DNA from: Dichomitus squalens LYAD-421 SS1
Taxonomy: Eukaryota; Basidiomycota; Agaricomycetes; Polyporales; Polyporaceae
DNA: 38,159 bases
Assembly: GCF_000275845.1 (NCBI RefSeq)
Contig: NW_006766983.1
Location: forward strand, 23,754 to 61,912
Reading direction: 5' to 3'
The translations under genes and the position numbers were made by a program. Every line of letters begins with the position of its first letter. Positions within the stretch are counted from its first letter, which is position 1. Of this stretch, positions 1 to 11,296 are shown piece by piece. Below the pieces are notes generated by a model. The model was not told where the DNA came from, made no database searches, and was given only the letters and a program-made list of their open reading frames with translations.

Positions 1-978
1 CCAAGCCTGTAGCTGTCTACAAGTTTTCAAGTTTGGAGCTGTTGTCGCGGCGACTAGGCGCGTAGACTCGGATCGATGTTCGGCGACGACCCCGTAGGCG
101 AGCGGCAAGGAGCCGAAAGGGAAAAGGGAGGGGAAGAGGGATAAACGTGATAGAAAACTCGACGAGGACAGAGCGGAGGTCGGCACGAAGGCACGAGACC
201 TACGAAAGCTAGTCTTCACGCAGACAGTGACAGACTAGTCCCAATGACCAAGTTATACATTAGCAATCGAAGAGGGATACAACGCTATGGTCACTCACCT
301 AGTCCCAATGACCAAGAGGTCGAGATGGGGACTAGGGAGCACCTAGGGGGGTCCTTATATACTAGAGGGGCTGCTTAGCAACCAAGGACAAGGCGCGAGA
401 GCGAGGCAGTGAAGATGACAAAGGGAGAACAAAGGGCGAGAAAGAAAAGGCAAGGGCATGGCGATCACGGGAACGTAGCATGCGGGTGTGGGAACGTATC
501 TACAGTGTCCAAACTGGGATGAGCTAGGAAAGGAAATGGTCCGGAAATGGAAGGTGGGCGTCAGAGGGAAGGGAATGGGCGGCAAAAAGGGGTGTCTGTC
601 CAACGTCCGTGACAGCTGTGTTGCACTACTGAGGGTACATGGGGCTATTCCCAGAGGACGATATCAATAATCACCTGGTCTCAGAAACAAATGGGATGTG
701 GGTGGGGGCTAAGCCTCAGCCGTCAATGAGTTCGGGCCTAATCAATTGTTCATTGCGCGAAAGGTGATGTTTGTAGGATGCCTTCGGATACCAGTGGTGA
801 ATAGAAGGGCCGTGAGACGTGTTGTTGTGAATCCTTGCCTCAGATAGCTTAGTAGTAACCTCTTGAACAAGCCCGTCACCCCATGATAGCCCGAGACGTT
901 CCGCGGACATCACTTAAATTTGTTTTATCCCGCAGATGCATGCTCAAGATATGGAACACAAAACGTTGTATAGCTCGC
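1..978. other. Intergenic, no gene recognised
   Basis: No open frame here shows a recognisable family or a plausible exon structure. The stretch contains an 18-bp direct repeat (listed separately) and a TATA-like string around 354-362, but no downstream gene that it would serve is evident. It lies beyond the stop codon of the broken F-box-like gene that ends at 979. Confidence 0.5.
235..316. repeat. 18-bp direct repeat pair
   Basis: CTAGTCCCAATGACCAAG occurs at 235-252 and again at 299-316, 64 bp apart and identical. An inverted partial copy (GGGACTAG) follows near 328-335. No function is assigned; it may be a remnant of a decayed mobile element. Confidence 0.7.
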
Positions 979-1283
979 CTACAAGCAGTCCCGCATTTGT
1001 AGCTGGGCGTCAAGTCGGATCAGTGACGAAGACAAACCATCAAGGTCAACGACACTCGCCTGATCTCTCCTACATAGACTCATATCTTCCTGTGCGAGTA
1101 AGCTCTCCAAGACAGTGTCCTCGAGTGCCACCCCACTCTCTTCATGGGGTTCTCTAGCTTCTCCATCTCCAAGTCTGCACCAGCCTCGCGACTGATGCCA
1201 TGCTTTACGTGACTTGCGGACCCCCGGTTTATTGGGGAGGTAGGCCACGACGCCACTGCTGGTGAGAAAGAAGTACTTCAAGG

Positions 1284-1300
1284 TAGTGTTGCCGCCAAGC
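1284..1300 (+). repeat. Left terminal inverted repeat of hAT-type element
   Basis: TAGTGTTGCCGCCAAGC, an exact inverted match to 2192-2208. The adjacent target duplication copy is CTTCAAGG at 1276-1283. Confidence 0.9.
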
Positions 1301-2191
1301 CAGCTAAGCTAAGCCAAGCTGACGCGCTGGATCGAGCTGGATCATCAAGCTAGAGCAAGCTAAGCCGAGATCCGGCCAGCTGAGCACCAACTCCCTGGCC
1401 AGGCCCCAGCCACAGCTTGACTTGCAAGCTCACATTCCAGATACGGCAAGACGTTGCATGCGATGAACGCCATAAAGCGAGCGTCACAGTTCCCGTAGTA
1501 CTACACATATACATGCATGAGATATGGAAGCAAATGTCTGTTACTTCAATATTTCTCCCCCAAGATGGACAGAATCGGCTTAATATGTCTGCAAAGCCCC
1601 ACACACCAAAAAAGAACAATGCTCCAGTGTGCCAGATTGATCACTGCCAGTGGTGCCAGTGAACGATGATCTAGACATGTAGAGTGAAGTGGGTAATTTG
1701 CCTACACCAGTGAAACACCTATTCAAATTGTTCAACCCTCGACACAGATGTTTGACCTGTGGTATATAAGCCAGAATGCAACCTGTTACTGTATAGGTTG
1801 AAGTTGGGAGAGAAAAGTCGCAACTGCCAGTGTGCTATTCAAGGCATGGCTGGGAGGTGTCCAACAGTTCCCACAGAGCATTATATTGCTCCAAAAGCCT
1901 ATGAACATAACATAGCTCCCGATACAATACTGCAACTCGGAGAGGCATGAGATCTAGTAAACACAGCTGAGTCTGTCCCCGAAGGCTCACCAGCCTGGTC
2001 TCGCGAGCTGTGGCGGTACCAATGATATACCGAATCCGGTAGGTATGACGTCACTAACTGAGCTAGCCCGACAGCTGGCTCGGAAATGAGCTGACCATCA
2101 ACTGGATTTTCGGCGCTCCGGCTCAGCTTGGCTTGTTGCAACAAGCTGGGCGTCTAGTTGGCAAGCTGAGTTAGCTGGATAAGCCGGCTCA

Positions 2192-2208
2192 GCTTGGCGG
2201 CAACACTA
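2192..2208 (-). repeat. Right terminal inverted repeat of hAT-type element
   Basis: The complement of TAGTGTTGCCGCCAAGC. The adjacent target duplication copy is CTTCAAAG at 2209-2216. Read on the minus strand, the terminal TAG is the codon that ends the interrupted host reading frame. Confidence 0.9.
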
Positions 2209-3481
2209 CTTCAAAGCAGGCATCTTATGAAGTATCTTTGTCGCAGTTCCCTGCATATCGCATTTACGGGAAGTGGACATCATGCGCTTCGCTTCCATCG
2301 CTCCCGGTCGTTCAGACCTATTGAGGTCAACTCTGCAATGGACGACGATCCGCAGATGGGTCAACGGAAACGATGCGACTGCAGATAGTGCGTTGTCCTA
2401 CGTGCGAGCCGGGAGATTCTCAGCGTCATGACTCTGATTTGGTACGGTAGTAGGGACACTCACCATGAGAACATTCCAGTTGTGAGACTCGAGGGCGGGA
2501 AAATGGCCTTCTTCGGCAGCTGCGTTAGAATACTCCAGAAACAGCACCAGCTTGGTGAGGCGCGGAGATCCTGCGGGCGGGAAAAATCCATTGATCATGC
2601 CGACATTTTGGTCCATGATGAGCGACATCACAAGGTACTGGGGTATGTTGTCTCGAAGCGCGTCCGCTGCGTACTGTAAATGTGTCTGACGCGACTCCAC
2701 TCGAAGTTCCAATCGCCGTATATCGCATGTCAGACCCAAGGCATACAGCAGCAAAGGCGCGCAATGCAGCTTGTCGATGGATCTCCAGGACTTTGGTTCC
2801 TGAGCTCTTAGGTTCTCCTGCCGAAGCCGGTCGAGGTCGTCCTCCGCCACCTCGTCACCATACCATCCAAGCATCAAGGATGAGTCTAAGTTGGGGAAGA
2901 TGTGAAGGAGCACATCCAAGCGAGGGGAGTCTAAGATCTGGTGGGCGGCGAACGAGCGTACACCGTGATATTGGCGGCAATCGTAGACGTAGTTGATGTC
3001 AAGTAAAATAGTGTCTACTTTCAACGTGTGGAGAGTGGAGGACAAGCGGTCCATGATGTTGTCAATCAGCTTGGGGCTCCAAGGTTCTTCCCAGTAGTTT
3101 CCGTTCATGCGGACGACTCGCAAGGGGGACTTAGTGTGGGCTACGAGCTTCCGCCCTACATGAGTGCGTGCTGTGATCCAGATCTCGTCCAGCGTGGTAA
3201 GGTGTGCAACAGCTGTAATGAGGCGTGGGTCGTCAAGGTACCAAGAGAGATTGCGATGTAGCGAGATGCGGAGGGTTTTAAGGCGAGTGGCGGAGACGAG
3301 TATGTCGATAAGACATTGGGCCACTTCGACCTGCGCATCATCTGATTGTGGAGTCTCGTAGATAGCGATGATGACTCCCCGGATGCATGGTGCGCGGAAC
3401 TATTCATCCGCGAAGACGAACCGGCGGAATGCGCGAGTAGATCGCTCGTCCTCGAGAACGATTGGGTGCATCTTACGCATA

Positions 3482-3778
3482 CTTACTTATGGACCAACTC
3501 ACGTGAATCCTGATCTGACGCGTAGCTCCAAACCCACACACTTCCTTGCAAGCTCATGATGACTCGTGGCGTGTTGTATGGTTTGGGTTTGGGTCTCAAG
3601 TAATCTCAACAAGTTGGAATATGATCACAGCCTGGCCCTCAGCTCGCGGCTACCTTAGGCTCAGGGATAAAATTGTCTGAGGCCTCGCCTAGTATAATAG
3701 ATGCGAAAGTACCGGTACCATTGCAGGTTGGCCTACAGGGTCACCCTGATTATTTTCGTGAGTATAGATTACATGTCA
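3482..3778. other. Intergenic between F-box-like pseudogene and CYP505
   Basis: About 300 bp. It holds what would be the promoter of the minus-strand pseudogene (with a short open stretch from an ATG near 3556 that ends in TAA and matches nothing) and the 3' flank of CYP505. No RNA gene or repeat seen. Confidence 0.5.
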
Positions 3779-6700
3779 TTACTCAAAAACGTCGGTGGCA
3801 TAACGACCCTGGATGGCGCGCTCGAATAAAGCCGCGGCGTCCTCGTCTGTGCATACACGAGCCTCTTTGATAATGTCCGTAAGCACCTTCTTGATCCCCT
3901 GAGCAACCTTTCCAGACCCACAGGTGAAGAACTGTAGGCAGATTGTTCAGTCTAAGCACCCCCGGAGGCGGATGGTCCCTACCTTAGCACCCAGGTTGTC
4001 GAAATAGTTTCGAACGTCCAGACGATCGTGCCAAACGCGACTGGGAAGTATACATCATGAGCACGTCCCTTCGCAAACGAGCCACAGCTATAGACGCCAC
4101 CTACTCTTGAATATATTTGAAACCAAGAGAAACCTCGGGACTCCTCGAGAATGCCGGTCGGACGTCGACGATGCCCAGCTCCTGCCACTCCTTGAGGTCT
4201 GAGTCTCCATACAGGTAATCCTCCTGCGGCGAGCGGCAACCGAAGAACAGAAGCGACTTCGCGACTTCTCTACCAGCTTGCTTCTGCACCGCTCGTTCCT
4301 GCAGGAAACCGCGCATAGGCGACAAGCCTGACCCTGTCGCGAACATAACCATAGGGATCTTGGGGTCCTCGGGCGGGTGGAAAGCTGCTGACGCGGCACG
4401 CACGGCGAGTTGAACAACGTCACCCGCGCGAAGCCCTGCAAGGAAGTTGGAAGCGACGCCGAAGAAAGGTTCCGCCTTTCCTGACAGTGCCGGGGCCTCG
4501 ACGACACTGACTGTAAGCGTTGGGCGTTGGGGATTGTGAATAGGGGAGGAGGAGATGGAGTACTGTCGGACGCGCATGGCGGGGAGCATCTCGAGATAGG
4601 TGCCGAAGGGTAGCTGAATGTCGGGATGTTCCTCAAGAATGTCAAGGACGCTGATGCGCTTGCCCAGAACCTTCTCCGAGTATGACGCCTGAATACTGTC
4701 GAGAGCAACTTTCGTTGCGTCTGAGGACTTGACGGATAGGAGGATCCGAAGATCGCGAGTAGTCGCGGGCTGGGAGAGCTCCACATAGCCCGAAAGCAAC
4801 GCGGAAACGCTGACAGGCCTGTCAACCGGTAGGGAAGTAGGGCCAGAGGACCCTAAGACAATCTGTCGACCCGTCAACCGAGAGTGAGTCAATGTATTGA
4901 TTTCAAGAAACATTTATGCTGCGTACCTGCTGCTCCGGAGAGAAGCCGAACCTCGCCGTAACCCTGTGCACGTCTCTCTGTGGATTGGTGGGCAGACTAG
5001 CCGCGAATGAAATAAATAAGAAGTCCTGAAAGAAGTAGATGGTGCTCACATGGCTAGGTAGTCTCCCGCACGGTACGTCATGTGCTCTGGCAACTCGAAC
5101 TCTGCAGCACAATGTGGCCTCAGAATTGGAACGTGAACAGAACAGTCAAGCACCGACCAATATGCCTCTTCGCTGGGGCATTCGGGCTGGTCAAGAGGCG
5201 GTTCTCGGTTACCTTACCAAGATCGGCATCAGATTGGCGGAGAATCGACGCCCGAGTCGTGCCGACATCGATCGTTTGGATGGAAATGCTGCTGACGAGC
5301 GCCGCGTCCTCAGCGACCTGGAGGTTGTATTCCTGGGGTAGTTGGCCAAAGCAGAGTCAGCCGAAACAAAGCAATATCAACAATTGGAGAACGCACAGTC
5401 GCAAGAGCGTTCCAAAGCTTCGCTTCCCAGTCGTCGAACACCTCGAAGAACTCGGCTGCCTGCGCATCACCGATTCCTCGCTCCTGTAGACGCTTGCCAC
5501 CGCGCTGTTCGAGGATGGCGTCGATTGCCTTCGGGATGCGTTGATAAGTCCGCACCCAGTCCCTATTACCGCAGCCGAAGACAGCGTATTTGACACCATC
5601 GAACTCGCTGCCCTTGAGGCTTTGGACCCACTCGAAGAAGTGTGTAGCGTTGTCGGCGGGCTCGCCTGAGCATGGTGGTCAGATCGAGGAGTGTGACGCT
5701 AGGTGGGCACACCGTACCTTCGAACGAAGCGGTGCAGATGACAAGTGGGCCGTCAGTGGGGACGTGATCGGTGATAGAGTCCAGCGTGCCCAGCGAGGCC
5801 TTGAAGCCTATGGTTCTCATTAGTGGGATGCCTGCCTATCCCGACAGGAATCACATACCACGACGAGGCGCCTCACTGGCGATCCTCTGAGCGAACGTCT
5901 GCGACGTGCCCGTGTTCGACCCGTACGCGACGTACAGCTTATGCTTCGGCTCGACCTTCGGCTCAGTTTCTTTCGACGAGGCCTGCGACACCTGCGGTAG
6001 GCCAACAAGAGTCGATGTGGGTGCCACGGCGATCGGGGAGGAAGAGCGGTTGCGGGGTATGGCGTGGCAGTAGAACCCTTTCGGCTTCACAGTGAGCTGT
6101 TGCTTGATCTCGAGCGTGTATGAGGGATCATCCATGGCTATGTCGAATTTCTGAATGACCATGGCAAGGGCAATGTGCGCTTCTTGCCATGCGAAGGGTC
6201 TACCCTGTAGTACGTCAATGACGAAGTATGCCAGAACGAATTTGGTACAACATACAATGCAGGCGCGCATGCCATAGCCGAAGGGTTGCCAAGAGTTTTG
6301 CTGAACACGGTAGCGTCAATCGGGCCCAGTGTGTTGAACGGTAGCATAGGCTTACAGGGATCTTCTCAAAATTCTCGCCATACATTCTCTCAGGCTTATA
6401 CTCGCGAGCCTATTGGTGACGATGAGGACTGCATTTCCTGAGATGGTATCACAGAGATACTGACGTCTTCTCCCCAAACCTTGGGGTCACACTGAGCCTT
6501 CGCCGTAAGAATTCCGATCCTGGAACCCTTAGGGATAAAGTACTTGCCCCCGCTGAGGGTAGCGTCTTCGAGAGCCTCCACAGCACGCATAGCAGCAGGA
6601 GGGCTGAGACGAAGCGTCTCTCGCAAACACGCTATCCCGAAGTGAGCTCGTCGGGCGATAAGAAGGGATGAGCATTTCATACCGGATATGTATTTCAGTT

Positions 6701-8234
6701 TGCTTATGTCTTCTACCCGGATAGGCCCTTCGCCAAGGACCTCGTCGACCTCCTCCCGAACTCTACGCATGGCCTCAGGGTTCTTACACAGGTAATAGAG
6801 TGTGAATGTTAATAGTCCTAACACGATAGAGTCAGACGGTTGGTCCGAAGCGTCCGGAGTCCTGTATTCGTACCAGAAGTCGTCTCATGGCCTTGAGAAC
6901 CCTATAATCAGAACTTGGTATATAACAATCTCTCGAGCGCACGTACCCGCGACGAGGAAGGTAAGCAGCTGCGGTCATGGAGCACCGTGTCAGCAGAACT
7001 GTACTGAAACTCAATCATCAGACCCACGTTGAATCGGATGTTCTCATCTGAAAGACCCTTGCCAGTCTTGTTATCGACGCCGTTTAACATGATGTTGAGC
7101 AGGTCCTGCTTCTCCGTGGGATGTGACTTGCGGTACTGGATGACTGTGACATGGAATTAGCTATGTCGCCACGTCTACATAGAAGATCAAGAAGGGATGC
7201 GCTCACGTTCATCGACAAGCTCGTTCATCGTGTTGAGGTCCGCCTCGAACTTCGCGCTGCTACCTCTCATGAGAGTATTCATGATGGGAGGCCGGTTCGC
7301 TCGCAGCCCGCTCTCAAGCAGGAAGTCGCCCATCGCTTGCACGAAGGGATGTGATTGCTCCTGCGGTAGCCTATCAGTGGTACGAAGGCAGCTGCTGCGT
7401 CATCAACACCAACCATATAGAAGTTGTTGAGGCTGTTCAGAGTATGCGGAAACGAAGACATGAGCCATCAATCCACGCCCGCCCTGGCGTAATATGCATA
7501 CCGGTAGGACATCGCACAAAGAGCAATTGTGTCGAATGCAAGCCGCGTGAAGTCCTCGACTGCGTCGACGACATGGAGGGGGCCAAACCTATGTTGTCAC
7601 AAAGTAGCCTGTCAGCGCCATTCGCGGACGTGAACGGGCAGCCCAAATAAATACCTCTCCCATTTTTGGACCATCTGCTCGGCGATGTCGACCATGTCGT
7701 CGAACATATCGCGCACCTTCGCCGTGCTGAATGCAGGCATTAGCAGGCGGTCTGTGGCCCATGTACGTAAGATCTCTGTTCGTGCAAACGAACTAGGAGG
7801 ACATATGCGTACGCGCAACGCCCCAGTTCTCCTCCCCGGGATAAGCCTATGGGCCAACATCAGACGGTGAACTGAACGCCGACCCAGCCACGGCCACGGA
7901 CGTACCGTGAAGAGACCATCACCCAGTCCCTTACGGGTCTCAACGAGGCCTCCGACGACGGCCTTGCTGAACCGCTTGTCGTTGGACACCTCGTTCATCA
8001 GATCATACGACGAGATGATGATCGACTGTCTCGCTGCCGGTCGTAACAAACAAAGTTAGACTTCTCCGCAAGGCGGGCGGCACGGCTCCCGCACTCACTG
8101 ATTAGGTTCAGCTGATATATCTCGCCGTACTGGTCCGCGAGCAGCTCGAACGAGCGAAGCGGGACCTCCTTGTCTATTTGGGTGATGTGCCCGAGGAGGG
8201 GCAGGGCCGGCGGGGAGGGTATCGGCGTAGTCAT
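3779..8234 (-). CDS. CYP505-family cytochrome P450 / NADPH-P450 reductase fusion (P450BM3/P450foxy type)
   Basis: Self-sufficient monooxygenase: an N-terminal P450 haem domain fused to an FMN/FAD diflavin reductase. Known members hydroxylate fatty acids near the omega end using NADPH. The ATG at 8234 opens TTPIPSPPALPLLGHITQID, the classic CYP505 start without a membrane anchor. In order: I-helix AGHETTSG (near 6885-6960, across two introns), ExxR as CLRETLRL (near 6620), haem loop FGYGMRACIGR split by an intron (near 6200-6290), FMN domain AYGSNTGTSQTFAQRIASEAP (near 5880-5940) and FGCGNRDW (near 5570), FAD motif RQYSISSSP (near 4555), NADPH motifs FATGSGLSPMRGFLQERA (near 4320) and FFTCGSGKV (near 3920), then stop TAA at 3779-3781. 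About 22 short introns, each restoring the frame at conserved positions, give roughly 1,050-1,080 aa, the usual length. It looks intact. Downstream of ERG6 on the same strand. Substrate unknown. Confidence 0.93.
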
Positions 8235-9004
8235 GGCGGCTGCTCGGGTGACCGGTGAGAGAGCGGGTACCCTCAGACTATGTAGTCTCTAACGCCGCCT
8301 TAGAAGCGTGTGCGGTTATCGATGGACGATGAATGTCGCGAAGCACGACTTCTGGGATCTACAGACGAAGCTCTGTCAGTCAATGTCGTCGTGGCGTGCA
8401 GCAAGCGTGTGGGGTTGCCTCTGGCAGAGATCGTCGGGTGATGGTGCGGGAGCGCTGGTGAACGGGACTCGCGGCGTTACATATATACTTATGCATCCCT
8501 GTGGACCGCGAACGCTGGCGTGTCTTTCATTCCGAGCCTGTTCGCTGGACCTCTTGATCTAAGCCAGGACGACAGCGCCTCCGAGGCGCTTGGCCGAATC
8601 CGATCAATGTCGCCCTCGGAATTTGATGGTGGCCATGTCACGACGAAAAGCAACGCACATCCAAAGGCTCCGAAAGCGTCACCACGCCCAAGACAAGCAC
8701 ATGATTCTTGCAAAGCGAAACCATCGAAACCACGCATCAGCACCAGCCTTGCCCTCAAGCAACCAATGCGCACCTCGCTCTCTCAGGCTCGCCTCAAGCC
8801 AGATACGGCAGTACGATGAGCCGCGCGGGGGTTCCTCGCGTCCGTTCGTTGCGCCGTATCCTCCGGCACCGGCACACTGGATCAACTTTCATACAACAGG
8901 CCGAATGAATAGCGCACGTAAGAAACCATTATGAGGGGTATACAGCAATCTAAGATAGCGCAAAGTCTAACGATGGTGTCATATCCGGACGTACAACGAC
9001 CGGA
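8235..9004. other. Intergenic: CYP505 promoter and ERG6 3' flank
   Basis: No coding exon is supported. A TATA-like string (TATATAC region at about 8480-8488, read on either strand) lies roughly 245 bp upstream of the CYP505 start; it is a candidate core promoter element only. Open frames on both strands here lack family resemblance. Confidence 0.5.
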
Positions 9005-10870
9005 TCAGTTTTGCGGCTTCCTGGACACGACCAGGTACATCGGTGTGAACAGCTGCGCACCCGCGAGAGCACCGTCAGTATTCGCCGGAGGCCAGAAAGA
9101 GATACGGAAGCGACGAGGAACACGCACCTTCTCACGCCCGCTCTTAACGAGCGCGTCCGCCGCGATCTTCAGTGTCTCACCGACCTCCCAGGTGCCCTTC
9201 GGCACGATCCCGAGCTTCTCGATGAACCACAGCCCGTGATGGGTGACGAACTTCCCGCTCGAGCTCATCCGCCACACGGTGAACATGTCCCAGAGCGTCT
9301 GAGCCTTGCGGATGTCGCCCTCGAGCGGGTAGTACCACGGGATCGGGTCCGGGCGATCCGCGAGGTCCTCCTCGTGCTCGATTTGGAAGCCAACGTCGAG
9401 GATCGCCTGGCGCGCCATCGCGAGCGGCCGCATCTCCGGGATGCCATTCCCGATCTCAATTCCGTGCGCGACCTCCTTGTGTGCGGGGATCGACGGGTTC
9501 CACTTGTCCGTCATGCACCACTCGTACACACCGAACTGCAGGAGCGTGGTGAACACGATGCCGTTCAGAGGAAGGAATGCCACTTACAACTCCTCCAGGC
9601 TTGAGGACCTTCAGGATCTCGCCGTAGACGCCCTCCCACGACGGCGCGTGCACGGTCGCCTCGATGGCGTACACGGCGTCGAACGAGTTCTCACCGAACT
9701 GCTCGGACAGCTTCATGAAGTCCCCGACGGTGTACGAGATGCGGTCCGACAGGCCCGCCTTCGCGGTCATCATGCGCGCACGGCCCACCTGGAACTCGTT
9801 GTTGTTCAGGCCGACGATGTTGACGTCTGCAAACTGGGCGATCTCGCGCGCGGGCCCGCCGATGCCGCAGCCGACGTCGAGGACGCGCATGCCGGGCTTG
9901 AGGTTCATCTTGAAGGCGAGGTAATGCTCGTGCCGAGCGAGCGCCTGGTAAAAGCCCTCGCCCTTGTAGTAGCGCGAGAAGTGGAAGGACGTGCCCCAGC
10001 CATACTCGTAGAGGCCGGTGGCGCCATCGTAGTAGCCTGTAGGTAAGATCATGTGAGCCGCTGGAGAACGTACACGAGACTGTAAATCCCCCCGTTCTCC
10101 CCTGGAAAGGGGGGAGGGAGGAGCGCCGGAGGCTCACTCGAAGAGTGACGAAGAGTGAGATCGGCCCCGTTCAATTTAGGCATCGGGAAAGTACTTTGTA
10201 GGGGGTGCGCGAAGAGGACCTGCCATTCGGCTCCCTCCCCTCCCTCGCTACGCTCGTGGGGCCTCCCAATCTGGGAGGCCTCAGGCGAGCATTCTAGAGC
10301 CTTGTTCGCGCCATTAATACAGACGACCTCCTCTCAACTACAGGGGGGAAGAGAGAGGAGGGCATTCACGACAGTGTGTAATTTCTGAGGCGCCTGCTCT
10401 CCGAGTAGATGGAGATAGAGAGGAAGTGTTGACCCGCTCGCAGAACGCCGCAAACATCTACCGGAAGCACAGCAACACAGCGGAAGCTCTTGGGGGCGCG
10501 CACTAAGTCCCCGAACACTGAATAAAGTTTTCATTACGACGTCTCCAACGCCCTGCACGCGACCTACGCGTCGAAGCGTGCGTGACCGCGTCGCAGCGCG
10601 TTCGCTGGCAGGTTCCCCCCAGGTGTGCTCTCCAGCTCATGGAGACGACGTAGGGAACGACACGCAACACAGAAAACAAGAATTGCTACGACTCAGGAGG
10701 ACAGAGCGATACGTACCGTTGATGACGTCCACGTAGTTCTCGAGACGGTTCTCGGTGTCGTGCGAAGCCTCCTTGCTAATGTCCTTCTGCCAGAACTGCG
10801 TGTAGTTCTCGATGCGGCGACCGACACGACCGTCGGCGTGCGCAGTTGTCTCGGTAGCAGAGGGCGCCAT
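9005..10870 (-). CDS. ERG6: Sterol 24-C-methyltransferase (ergosterol pathway)
   Basis: Transfers a methyl group from S-adenosylmethionine to C-24 of zymosterol or lanosterol/eburicol precursors in ergosterol synthesis at the ER or lipid droplets. Three exons: 10870-10717, 10036-9588, 9535-9005, total 1134 bp and 377 aa, close to the yeast enzyme. Residues about 61-75 hold the sterol-binding signature [15 protein letters not shown]; 103-112 the SAM motif [10 protein letters not shown]; 174-183 the conserved [10 protein letters not shown] (yeast has CHAP); then KPGG and [10 protein letters not shown] across intron 2, and the C-terminal [18 protein letters not shown]. The end is [14 protein letters not shown]. 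Intron 2 is 52 bp, but intron 1 (10716-10037) is 680 bp, with GTACGT donor and CTACAG acceptor, and joins NG to YYDGATG exactly as the family demands. Same strand as CYP505 downstream. Function is confident. Confidence 0.96.
10037..10716 (-). other. Unusually long first intron of ERG6 (680 bp)
   Basis: Bounded by a GTACGT donor (10716-10711) and a CCTACAG acceptor ending at 10037. It is an order of magnitude longer than other introns in the window. It contains a perfect 9-bp-stem hairpin at 10260-10280 and a small palindrome TCACTCGAAGAGTGA near 10135-10149. No coding segment of ERG6 is missing, so an extra exon is not needed. Confidence 0.75.
10260..10280. repeat. Perfect inverted repeat inside ERG6 intron 1
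   Basis: GGCCTCCCA, spacer ATC, TGGGAGGCC: a 9-bp stem with a 3-nt loop. It could fold in the pre-mRNA or be a protein-binding palindrome. No known element was matched. Confidence 0.6.
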
Positions 10871-11296
10871 CTCGTTGAGGTTAGCTTTAGAAACCGGTTG
10901 AACGGGCTAGGAAAGGAAAGGGCGGCGGACGAAAGAGGAGGAAGATAAGAGCGACGTCGCGACGTGGGCCGACTTTTATGTTGACGCCCAATTGTACGTG
11001 CGCAGCACATCGTACGAAAACACACTCAGACGCCCAATGACACCACGCCATTCCAAATACGAGCCAATCAACGCCGTTCTGCATGCCCACGGAACATCGG
11101 TCACCAACGCAATTCCAACACGTTACAATATAGTAGTATATACTAGCCCTTGACTAGCATCAAGGCACTTACTTTGGCTTCAGTCTCTGAATCTGAGGAA
11201 GCCTCAGGCCCTGGTCGCAACGGCGAATGAGAGCAAATCATGCATACACGGGAACTCAAACGGTTCAAGCATGCAACCATATGGATATCTTGACAA

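Larger units (their letters stand above)
1284..2208. mobile_element. Non-autonomous hAT-type DNA transposon, 925 bp
   Basis: Perfect 17-bp terminal inverted repeats (TAGTGTTGCCGCCAAGC at 1284-1300, its complement at 2192-2208) bound the element. The flanks are CTTCAAGG (1276-1283) and CTTCAAAG (2209-2216), an 8-bp target duplication with one mismatch. TIRs starting with TAG plus an 8-bp duplication are typical of the hAT superfamily. Subterminal copies of GCCAAGCTGA occur at 1313-1322 and, inverted, at 2123-2132 and 2189-2198, as expected for transposase-binding repeats. No transposase frame exists inside, so it would depend on an autonomous relative elsewhere. It sits in the last exon of an F-box/LRR-like gene. 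Confidence 0.85.
979..3480 (-). pseudogene. F-box/LRR-like protein gene, interrupted by hAT-type element and an in-frame TAG
   Basis: The minus strand encodes a leucine-rich, repeat-like protein of the kind greatly expanded in mushroom-forming fungi (F-box/LRR-like; the F-box itself is not visible). Segments such as LIDILVSATRLKTLRISL and LLHIFPNLDSSLMLGWYG fall in 2398-3324. A clean intron (GTGAGT donor after the NVLM codons near 2468, acceptor CGTAG near 2398) leads to a last exon that runs to the 8-bp target duplication at 2209-2216. There the transposon (1284-2208) begins and its first three bases, TAG, stop the frame. On the far side (979-1283) the frame continues as YFFLTSSGVVAYLPNKPGV and ends at a TAG at 979-981. 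Removing element and one duplication joins both sides in frame. A second lesion is an in-frame TAG at 3400-3402, between FRRFVFADE and FRAPCIRGV, both in the style of the family. No N-terminal F-box exon was found upstream of 3480. Family name moderate, disruption strong. Confidence 0.6.

Noticed and set aside
1417..2144. Small frames within the hAT-type element as a transposase
   Set aside because: All are under 90 codons, overlap on both strands and show no hAT or BED finger motif; the element is non-autonomous.
9011..10046. Long plus-strand frames opposite ERG6
   Set aside because: They are GC-rich antisense shadows of ERG6 exons; codon use and lack of any domain argue against genes.
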